Assembly: GCA_964432995.1 (NCBI GenBank)
Contig: CAYSPU010000179.1
Span: forward strand, 1 to 12,540
Length of the DNA: 12,540 bases
From: CAYSPU01 sp964432995
GTDB lineage: Bacteria > Verrucomicrobiota > Verrucomicrobiia > Limisphaerales > JAHDYP01
Reading direction: 5' to 3'
In this document: positions 1 to 7,700 of the stretch, in pieces
Position numbering within the stretch: the stretch's first letter is position 1
Layout of the letters: each line of letters starts with the position of its first letter
Translations under genes and position numbers: made by a program
Notes under the pieces: model-generated
Database searches by the model: none
Told to the model about the DNA's origin: nothing
Seen by the model: the letters and a program-made list of their open reading frames with translations, nothing else

Positions 1-257
1 CCCCGGAGATCGCCGATCCCCAGCCGCCCCCGGACGAACAGATCGCCCGGGTCGAAGGCGTCGGCCTGGTCCGGCTCGGCTTGCAGAACCTGGACCCCCG
101 GAGCCGCGAATTGATCCGACTCCGGTTCAACGAAGGGCTCTCCTACAAGGACATCAGCACGCGCACCGGACTCACCGTGGGCCATGTCGGCTATCTGCTC
201 CATCACGCGCTCAAGGGCCTGGCCGCCGACCTCGCCCGGAGCGGCATCATCCCATGA
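1..257 (+). CDS. ECF-type RNA polymerase sigma factor, C-terminal part (5' end outside window)
   Basis: The frame opens before the window (first whole codon at position 3) and ends at TGA 255-257, leaving 84 residues. The visible part is sigma region 4, which binds the -35 promoter element. Residues about 27-45 (LQNLDPRSRELIRLRFNEGL) match the usual 'L..L....R.vi.LRf.eGLsy.eIA' signature. They are followed by a helix-turn-helix, SYKDISTRTGLTVGHVGYLL, and a basic recognition-helix end. Region 2, which binds the -10 element and core polymerase, lies upstream and is not seen. The stop overlaps the start of the next gene in ATGA. That gene begins with an anti-sigma-like domain, so a sigma/anti-sigma pair is the natural reading. 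The region 4 call is secure. The exact ECF subgroup cannot be told from this fragment, and the regulated promoters are unknown. Confidence 0.9.
   Translation, partial: PEIADPQPPPDEQIARVEGVGLVRLGLQNLDPRSRELIRLRFNEGLSYKDISTRTGLTVGHVGYLLHHALKGLAADLARSGIIP
237..257 (+). promoter_or_regulatory. ATGA stop/start overlap with weak Shine-Dalgarno, coupling sigma and anti-sigma/VWA genes
   Basis: CGGAG at 237-241 lies 12 bases before ATG 254. The ATG shares bases with the sigma-factor stop (ATGA, 254-257). No promoter-like spacer exists between the genes, so the second gene depends on read-through transcription and probably on translational coupling. Such coupling is common for sigma factors and their antagonists because it keeps their amounts balanced. 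The overlap also fixes the start choice: an earlier start would lie deep inside the sigma gene. Confidence 0.6.
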
Positions 258-3200
258 AACCGGAGCCTCCCATTCCCCTTTTGCCCGACCCGGAGTCGCG
301 CATCACCGCCCTCCTGCTCGGCGAGCTTCCTCGGGCCGAAGCGGCCGAGGCCCGCAAACTGATCGCCGATTACCCGACCCTGGCCCAACTCCACGAGCGG
401 TTGCGGAAAACCATCGAACTCGTCCAGGAAGCCGAAGCCAACCCCGCCTCGAACGCCGCCCCCTCGTCCGCCCCCATGCGCCTGGCCGAGCCGCGCCGCG
501 AACGCCTGCTCGCCCAGCTCAAGACCGTCATGGCCCCGACCCCCCCCCAGGCGCCGACACGCCGACCCCTGCTCGTCTTCCCGAGGGTGTTGCAGTGGGC
601 GGCAGTTCTAGCCGTACTCGGGTTGCTCGCCGCCGTCTCCATACCGAATTTCGTCCGGGCACGATCCGCGGCCCAGTCCACTGCCATTCTCAACAACCTC
701 CGCCAACTGGACGGCGCCAAGCAGCAATGGGCCCTGGAGCTTGGCAAGTCAGGGGAGGATGTTCCGACGATGGAAGACTTGCGGCCTTACCTGGGCCGAG
801 GGGATGGGAAGGGGCTGCCACTCGTCGCCGGGGAGACCTGTGCGATCGGCAAGGTCTCCGAGTCCCCCGTAGCCGAGCTCAGTTCGGCAAGTGGGAAGGT
901 CCGGGGACTCAACCGGGGCGAGAGCAAGCGCATCACGCTCGATGACTCTGATGCTTACGCCGGAGTGCATCCTTCCGGTGGTGCGGCGGAGTCTCTGACG
1001 CGTCTAACCCGCACGAACATCAGCGTGGCGGCCAACGCGCCGTCGCGCGGTGAGAGCAGAAGAGAGGCGTCGAGTCGTCGCTACGGTCTGGCCCGGCAGG
1101 CCGGTGAAAGCAGGCCGGCCTCCGCTCGGGACCCAAATCTAATATCTAAGGACCTGACCCTTGAAGGCAGCCAGCGGACAGCCGAACCGGAAGTGGCTCT
1201 GGTTCCACAGTCAACCGAGGAAGAGCTGCTCCGCGGCCGCTACGGCATCCGGACGCCAACGAAACCTCAAACGCGCTCGGCACCCGCAGCGGCCGCCGGA
1301 CGTGGCGTGGCCTCCCGGCCGGCGAGGACTGGTGGGGCACTCGCGCTGAACGGTAGGGAACTCGCCGAGTCCGAGAACCGGGCCCGAGGTGAACGAGTGC
1401 AGTCCACACAGATTGTGCTGCCCACACCGGCGTCCGATCTGGGAAACGTATCCGCCTCGGTAGCATGGGGCGACTCCGACAACAACGGACTGCTGGATCT
1501 CCACAACATCACGGTGGGGAACGCTGACGTGCTCACGTCCTACTTCAGCCGGGACAACTCGGGGCTTGCCGCGGGGACCGGCGCCGGCGCAGGTGGCATG
1601 AGCGGCGCGGGTGGCATGGGCGGCGGCGGGGGTTACGGAGGTTTTGGCGGCGGGCGTCCCGCCGGACCCGGCGGTGGCATCACTGACACCGCGCGCTTCG
1701 GCTACGGGAACACGGTCCTGAACGATTTCGCAATCGCAGCCGGGGAACAGGCGGCGCCGGCTGGCGCGATGCCGAGCGAGCCGAGCCGTGGCGTGGCCCA
1801 TTATAACTGGGCATTGCAGACACCGGCTGAATCTGCCGGGAAGGACCTGCTCGCGGCTGTCCCGGAGACGCCGTCCGTTCCAGCGTCGCCGGTAACTCAG
1901 TCGGTTCCCATGGCCCCCGTGATGGCCGTCGAAGCGCCCGTCGCCGCACCGGTTGTGGGTGTGGCAACTCTGCCAGTGCCGGCCGACGAATCCTCCTCCG
2001 AGGATCTGCTGCCCAGACCGCCGAAACCAGCCTCTTTGCCAGCCGTGACGCGGTCGTCCACGGCAGCCGCTACTCCCCCGCCGCCTCCTCCGACCGCACA
2101 ACCGCCGCCAGAGATAGAGATGCCGGCGCTCGCGATGGCACCGCTGGAGCCCACCCGCCAACTTTCCGTCCAGGAGCCGGCGACCGGGCTGGCCACCGCG
2201 GTGGACAAGCTCGAGCCGTTGGACATCAAGCTGCCGACCCCGGCGTTCATGGGAACCCCGGTCGATCTGCCGCTGACCAGCTCGTCGAAGACCGAGGCAC
2301 TCGGGTTCGAGGACGCCCAGCAGGGAATCGTCACCACGAGCCCGGCGCCGGTGACCGACCGAACCGGGCCGGCTGTCCTCGGCGATGCGCCGATGCTCGG
2401 CACGCTCTTCCGTTCTCAGACGGAAGGACGTGAGGTGCGCGGTGGCGATCTCGATCTCATGCTGGAGGCGAAGCCTGCGGACAAGGAATCGGCCGGCGTG
2501 CCCGTGGAGCGTTTCGACACCGCGCTCACCGAGGGACTCGGCGAAGTGCGAGAGAGGGTTGCCGGTCTGAAACGAGTTGACTCCGGCGCGATTCCCAAGG
2601 GCGTCCCGGCGGATGGCGAGGAAGCGGTGCTCGGCCGGGTGGTGGGGAAGCCGGCCCTGCGCGAGGCGGAATCGAAGTCGCGGCAGGTCGAATCGCTGAA
2701 GCAAGAGGTCGCCCACCTCGAGAAGGTGCGGGATGCGATACTGTCGCGTGCTCTTCAAGAGACAGTGGACGCCAGCTTGCCCAAAACGTCCATGGTGGAG
2801 GTCACGGATGAAGCAACCGCTCAGCCAGCTCAGAAGCAGTCCCTGTGGGGTCGGGTCAAGAACACGCTGACGGGTGAGGTGGAACGGTCGGCTCGCCTGT
2901 CGATCGACAAGGATGTCGCGGACGTCAACGCCCTTGGCTTCAAGGCGGACGGAACCTCCTTTGATCCCTACTTCGCTCAGGCCGAGGCCGAGGCGATCAA
3001 GTCCAAGGCGGTGCTCGAGAAGGCGGCGGAGAAGCTGAACCTGGGTGCGGTGCAAGCGGGTCAGGCCGCTGCCGACGGCAAATCGAGTTCCGCAGCGACC
3101 GTCGAGTTCCTGAGAAAACGCATTGAGGTACAGCCGGTCCCGAACAGCTCGTTGGTCGAGGTCCACGCCAAGAGCGACAGCGGTGAGGAAGCCGCGCGCA

Positions 3201-4753
3201 TCGCCAACGCGGTCGCGGAAGCCTATCGCGAGCGGCGTCGCGAGCAGCGCGCCGAAGTCGCCAAGCAAGGCAGCCGTGCCTTGGAGGAGCAACTGGCGAA
3301 GGCAGAACGCAAGCTCTCCGAGGCTCAAGCGCAATTGGACGAGGCGAAGAAGAAGGCGGCGATCGAGAAGGAACCGGATCGTCCGGCAGCCACACCGGTG
3401 CCGAGTGCGCCCCCGCCCGAGCCGCAGCCGGAGACCGCCACGGCCGAGAACCCGTTCTCGACGTTCTCGCTGAACGTCAGCGACGTGTCGTGGAAACTGG
3501 CGGCCACGAGCCTCCAGAACGGCACAATGCCGGACCCGGCGTCGATCCGGAGCGAGGAATTCGTCAATGCGTTCGACTATCGCGACCCGGCGCCGGTGGC
3601 GGCGCCGATTGGGTTCAACTGGGAGCGCGCGCAGTATCCGTTCGCGCACAACCGGGACATCATCCGGTTTGCGGTGCAGACGGCCGCGGCGGGGCGCGAG
3701 GGTGGACGCCCCTTGAACCTGGTGTTGTTGCTGGACAACTCGGGGTCGATGGAGCGGGCGGATCGGGTGTCGATCATTCGCGAGGCGCTGCGGGTGCTGG
3801 CCGCGCAACTCCAGCCGCAGGACCGGATCAGCGTGGTGACGTTCGCCCGCACGCCCCGGCTCTGGGTGGATGCCCTGCCCGGCAACCAGGCCCTCGAGGC
3901 CCTGGACCAGATCGGCGGCCTGACGCCCGAAGGGGGCACGAACCTCGGCGACGCGATGGACCTGGCCTACGCCACCGCGGCGCGGCATTACCTGACGAAC
4001 GGCGTGAACCGCGTCGTCCTGCTCACCGACGGCGCCGCCAACCTGGGCGATCTGAACCCCGACTCCCTCAAACAGAAGGTCGAGACGCACCGGCGTCAGG
4101 GGATCGCGCTGGACGGTTTCGGGGTCGGCTGGGAGGGGTACAACGACGATTTGCTCGAGGTGCTCACGCGCCATGGCGACGGCCGCTACGGTTTCATCAA
4201 CACGCCGGAGGAAGCGGCGGAAGGCTTCGCCAACCAACTCGCCGGCGCCCTGCGCGTCGCCGCCGCAGACGTCAAGGTTCAGGTCGAGTTCAACCCGCGG
4301 CGCACGACTGCCTACCGCCAGATCGGCTACGCCAAGCATCGGTTGACCAAGGAACAGTTCCGCGACAACACCGTCGACGCCGCCGAGATCGGCGCCGCCG
4401 AGTCGGGCAACGCGTTGTATGTGATCCAGACCAACCCGGAAGGCGAGGGTCCGATTGGCATCGTGCGCGTCCGCTATCGCGAGCCGGAAACGGGTTTGTA
4501 TCGCGAGCACGAGTTCGAAGTCCCGTACCTGGGACCGGCGCTGCCGCTGGATATGTCGGCGGCCTCGCTGCGACTGGCGACGGCGGCGAGCGCGTTTTCC
4601 GAGTGGCTGGCTTCGAGTTCGTATGCGGCGGAGGTGGAGACGGACCGGTTGCTGGCGCTGCTGGGGGGCGTGCCGGAGTATTACCAGTTGGATCCTCGTC
4701 CAAAACAACTGGAATGGATGGTCCGCCAGGCGAAGTCGATTTCAGGAAAGTGA
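254..4753 (+). CDS. Membrane-anchored anti-sigma-like / von Willebrand A (YfbK-type) mosaic protein
   Basis: 1499 residues. Residues 13-60 form a short helical anti-sigma-like head (ALLLGELPRAEAAEARKLI) with no HxxxCxxC zinc motif. A Pro/Ala linker leads to one membrane span at about 112-131. Residues 114-206 resemble the N-terminal helix and body of a type II pseudopilin (LLAAVSIPNFVRAR, LNNLRQLDGAKQQWALE, YLGRG). Residues 210-430 are unrecognised. Residues 436-475 are Gly-rich and 534-636 Pro/Ala-rich. Residues 705-721 (GPAVLGDAPMLGTLFRS) resemble a secretin motif. Residues 819-855 and 903-1035 resemble Wzz/BY-kinase co-polymerase segments and coiled coil. From 1065 the chain follows the YfbK order: a vWF_A N-terminal block (ENPFSTFSLNVSDVSW), a VWA domain with MIDAS residues D1161-x-S1163-x-S1165, T1229 and D1259, then a DUF3520-like tail to the end. 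The MIDAS is complete, so metal-dependent ligand binding is likely. Predicted topology is cytoplasmic head and periplasmic VWA. The overlap with the sigma gene suggests it controls that factor. The VWA call is firm; the anti-sigma role is inferred. Confidence 0.93.
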   Translation: MKPEPPIPLLPDPESRITALLLGELPRAEAAEARKLIADYPTLAQLHERLRKTIELVQEAEANPASNAAPSSAPMRLAEPRRERLLAQLKTVMAPTPPQAPTRRPLLVFPRVLQWAAVLAVLGLLAAVSIPNFVRARSAAQSTAILNNLRQLDGAKQQWALELGKSGEDVPTMEDLRPYLGRGDGKGLPLVAGETCAIGKVSESPVAELSSASGKVRGLNRGESKRITLDDSDAYAGVHPSGGAAESLTRLTRTNISVAANAPSRGESRREASSRRYGLARQAGESRPASARDPNLISKDLTLEGSQRTAEPEVALVPQSTEEELLRGRYGIRTPTKPQTRSAPAAAAGRGVASRPARTGGALALNGRELAESENRARGERVQSTQIVLPTPASDLGNVSASVAWGDSDNNGLLDLHNITVGNADVLTSYFSRDNSGLAAGTGAGAGGMSGAGGMGGGGGYGGFGGGRPAGPGGGITDTARFGYGNTVLNDFAIAAGEQAAPAGAMPSEPSRGVAHYNWALQTPAESAGKDLLAAVPETPSVPASPVTQSVPMAPVMAVEAPVAAPVVGVATLPVPADESSSEDLLPRPPKPASLPAVTRSSTAAATPPPPPPTAQPPPEIEMPALAMAPLEPTRQLSVQEPATGLATAVDKLEPLDIKLPTPAFMGTPVDLPLTSSSKTEALGFEDAQQGIVTTSPAPVTDRTGPAVLGDAPMLGTLFRSQTEGREVRGGDLDLMLEAKPADKESAGVPVERFDTALTEGLGEVRERVAGLKRVDSGAIPKGVPADGEEAVLGRVVGKPALREAESKSRQVESLKQEVAHLEKVRDAILSRALQETVDASLPKTSMVEVTDEATAQPAQKQSLWGRVKNTLTGEVERSARLSIDKDVADVNALGFKADGTSFDPYFAQAEAEAIKSKAVLEKAAEKLNLGAVQAGQAAADGKSSSAATVEFLRKRIEVQPVPNSSLVEVHAKSDSGEEAARIANAVAEAYRERRREQRAEVAKQGSRALEEQLAKAERKLSEAQAQLDEAKKKAAIEKEPDRPAATPVPSAPPPEPQPETATAENPFSTFSLNVSDVSWKLAATSLQNGTMPDPASIRSEEFVNAFDYRDPAPVAAPIGFNWERAQYPFAHNRDIIRFAVQTAAAGREGGRPLNLVLLLDNSGSMERADRVSIIREALRVLAAQLQPQDRISVVTFARTPRLWVDALPGNQALEALDQIGGLTPEGGTNLGDAMDLAYATAARHYLTNGVNRVVLLTDGAANLGDLNPDSLKQKVETHRRQGIALDGFGVGWEGYNDDLLEVLTRHGDGRYGFINTPEEAAEGFANQLAGALRVAAADVKVQVEFNPRRTTAYRQIGYAKHRLTKEQFRDNTVDAAEIGAAESGNALYVIQTNPEGEGPIGIVRVRYREPETGLYREHEFEVPYLGPALPLDMSAASLRLATAASAFSEWLASSSYAAEVETDRLLALLGGVPEYYQLDPRPKQLEWMVRQAKSISGK
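1561..1680 (+). repeat. Gly-rich low-complexity stretch inside the VWA protein
   Basis: The DNA is dominated by GGC/GGT/GGG codons (GGMSGAGGMGGGGGYGGFGG in the protein, around residues 448-467), with short imperfect repeats of GGYGGF/GAGGM type. It reads as a flexible linker between the pseudopilin-like part and the Pro-rich part, not as a domain. Repeats of this kind can change length by slippage, so it may vary between strains. No independent function is claimed. Confidence 0.7.
4744..4750 (+). promoter_or_regulatory. Shine-Dalgarno AGGAAAG for the giant envelope protein
   Basis: AGGAAAG ends 10 bases before ATG 4761 and overlaps the last codons of the VWA gene, whose stop is at 4751-4753. 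It is the only plausible ribosome site near an in-frame ATG: no other ATG occurs in this frame between 4761 and the hydrophobic leader near 4977. This supports the early start despite the odd leader that follows. Confidence 0.55.
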
Positions 4754-4760
4754 GACAGGT

Positions 4761-7700
4761 ATGACAACGAACGATCTGCGGGAAGGAACAGAAGCACGCG
4801 AAGAAACGCCAAGGGGCAGAAAGGGAATACAGGGGGAGACGCGAATTCCGCGAATTACCGCGAATCGGTGGCCAAAGGAGAGAGGAGAGAGGAGAGGGGA
4901 GGGAGCCCCAGACTCCCATCTCCCATCTCCCATCTGCTCTTCTCTTTGCGGTTCTCTGCGAGCTTCTGTTCCATCCCTGGTCGGCTCCGTGTTGCTCCTG
5001 TTCGCGCTAGTGGTGCCAACCATTGCGGCGGACACGACCTTCTTCACCCCGGACGTGGTGTTCGAAGACGTGGTGTTGCAGGGCGATCTGGCCAACGATC
5101 AGGCGACTTTCACCCTCAAGGCGGTGGCGGATGTGAAGACGCGCGACGCCGCGGCGATGCTCTTGTCCGGTCGGGTGGCGCTGCTCGAACCGGCGCGCGA
5201 CCGGAAGTGGGAGGTCGCCTTCGAGCAGGACCGGTTTGTGTTCCGGGCCAGCCGGCCGGGGAAATACCCAATCGAGATCCGCTTCGCCGCGGGGGTGCGC
5301 ACGACCAACAACTGGAACGACGTGGCGTTCACCGCGCCCCCCGGCCCGCTGCGAAAGATCGCCGTGCGCGGCCTGGCGGTCGACACCCAGTTCCGGTTCG
5401 CCGACGGGGCGCGGATGGATCGGGAAGGGGACGAGTTTGTGAGCTATCTGCCGACCAGCGGCACCGTGCAACTGGCCTGGAAAGAGGCCAAGGCGGAAAC
5501 CGAAGGCAAGCTGTTCTACTCGGCCGAAGCGTTTTCCCAGGTCAGTATCAGCCCGGGCCTGATGCGGCAGACGACCCTGCTGGACTTCCGGGTGATGCAA
5601 GGCGAACTGACGCGGGTGGTCGTGGCGTTGCGCGGTGAAGGCGAAGTGACGCGGGTGCAGGGCGACCAGATCCTGTCCTGGAACGTCGAGAAAGTGGCGG
5701 GCGGCAGCGACCGCCGCCTCGTGGTGCAGTTCAACCAGCCGCGGCGGCAGGATTTCGCGTTCTGGGTGCAGACCGAGACGCCGCTGGGCGCGTTCCCGCA
5801 GGCGGTCTCGGCAATCCAATGGCAGCCCGAGGGAACGACACGGTTCGGCTGGTATTTCCGGATCGCCAACGCCGGGGCGGTGCGGCTCGAGGTGGTGCAG
5901 GCAAGCGGCCTGTCGCAGATCTCCCCGGAGCAACTGCCGCAGACGGAAGCGACGAAGCCGTTGTTCCAGGCACCCGCCAGCCAGGCGTTTGCCTACCGGT
6001 TCTCGGGAGGCGAGTTCCAACTCCGCGTGCAGGCGGACAACATCCTCCCCGAACTCACGGTGTCGCAGGTGCTCACCTATCACCTCGGGGAAACCGAGCT
6101 GGACATCGAGGCCGAGATCGAGCTGGACATTCGCGAGGCGCCGCTGCGCGAACTCGAACTGCGCGTGCCGGGCGGCTACGCCCTGGCGCGCTTGAACGCC
6201 TCCGGCCTCAGCGATTACTTCGTCACCGACGGCGCGGACCCGAACGTGGCGCAACTGCGGATTGTCTATGGGACGCCCGCGATCGGGCGGCAGGTGATCC
6301 AATTCCGGCTGGAGCGCAACAAGCCGCTGGCCGAGACCTCGTGGTCGTTGCCGCCCATTGAGGTCGTCCGCGCCAAATCGGTGCGCGGTCACGTGGGCGT
6401 GACGGCCGACGCGGGCTACCGGTTGACACCGGCGTCGACGCAGGGCTTGACCGACATTGCGACCGCGTTCTTCCCGAAGAAAACGGCCGGGATCCAGGCG
6501 GCGTTTCGGCTCAACGACCCGGGTTGGCAGGCCGCCATTCAGGTCGAGCGCCTGGCGCAATCGCTGCAGGCGGACGCGTTCCACCTCTTCTCCGTGGGCG
6601 AAGGGATCGCCTACGGGAGCAGCCTGATCAACTACGTCATCGCCGGCGCGCCGATCTCGGCGTTTCGCGTCGAACTGTCGGCCGAGTATTTCAACGTCGA
6701 GTTCGTGGGGAAGGATGTTCGGAACTGGCAGAAATCCGATGGCGGCTACGTGGTACAACTGCACACCCCGGTGTCCGGCCCCTATAACCTCCTGGCCACC
6801 TACGAGCGTCCGTTCAAAGCCCAGGGCGAAACCCTCAGCTTCACCGGCGCGCGCGCCGCGGACGCGCAGTCCGAGCAAGGACACACCCTGGTCATCAGCG
6901 CCTACCCCTTCCAGGTGCGCCCCGCGGACGTCTCGACCAACCTGCTGCCGCTCGAACCGGGCGAAGTCCCACCCGAACACCGGCTCTTCTTCGACGCGCC
7001 CATCCTGGCCGCCTATCGCTACAGCGCGCGGCCGTTCAACCTCCAGCTCGAGATGAAACCGCTGGCCCAGGGCGAGACCGTCAACCAGGTGGTCGACCGC
7101 GCTTCACTCTTCACGCGAATCTCCCAGGAAGGCCAGGTGCTCACCGAGGCCCGCTACTTCGTGAAAAGCAAGGGAACACCATACTTCCGGGTGACATTGC
7201 CCGAAGGCATGGAGTTGTGGACGGCCGTCGTAAACGGTTCCGCCGTGGTCCCCGTCAAGGACGGCGCCGCCAAACTTATCCCCTTGCCCCAAGGCAAAGA
7301 CCCGAATGCGGTCAACACGGTCGAGCTCAAGCTTGCCTCGCGAGCGAAGAACCCGGCGCGCCTGGCGCTGGGGGCGCCGCAGGTGGCCGCGCCGATCCTT
7401 CTGGCCGAATGGCGGCTCGAACCGGATGCCAACCGGCGGCTGACATTCGAGAAAGGGACGCTGAGCCCGGTGGTCTCCGCCGCGCCCGACGTCTCGGGCT
7501 TTGCGGGCGTGGCGCGCCTGCTGTGGCAGCGGCAGGACAAAGAAGCGCTGGCGCGATTCGGGGTGGGGCTCGGGCTGTTGTTGGCGGGCTTGGTGCTCTG
7601 GCGTTGGGCCGCCCAGGGCGACGTCTTCCGCTTCAGCGCCCGGCATCTTGCCGGAAGTCTCGCCGGGCTGGTGGCGGTGGTGCTGGCGCTGGTCTGCTTC

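Noticed and set aside
290..433. Zinc-binding anti-sigma (zf-HC2) domain at the start of the VWA protein
   Set aside because: The HxxxCxxC motif is absent. Only the general anti-sigma-like helical pattern is claimed.
1472..1500. EF-hand or dockerin calcium-binding loop in the VWA protein
   Set aside because: D-x-D-x-N-G is present but position 12 is Asn, not Glu/Asp, there is no second loop, and the surroundings are low-complexity.
1211..4708. Antisense open frame of 1165 codons on the minus strand opposite the VWA gene
   Set aside because: It is rich in R, G, H and Q, has no domain or membrane pattern, and is the mirror of a strongly GC3-biased plus-strand gene with a clear VWA fold. A coding shadow.
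3490..4764. Plus-strand frame of 424 codons overlapping the VWA domain
   Set aside because: Out-of-frame translation, Arg/Gly/Pro-rich, while the overlapping frame has an intact MIDAS motif.
4913..4933. CRISPR-like array from the tripled CTCCCAT
   Set aside because: The units are 7 bases, directly tandem with no spacers, and no cas genes are nearby; this is a microsatellite.
5007..6980. Antisense open frame of 657 codons opposite the giant gene
   Set aside because: Same shadow composition, no start context or recognisable motif; the plus strand shows duplicated blocks and a signal peptide.
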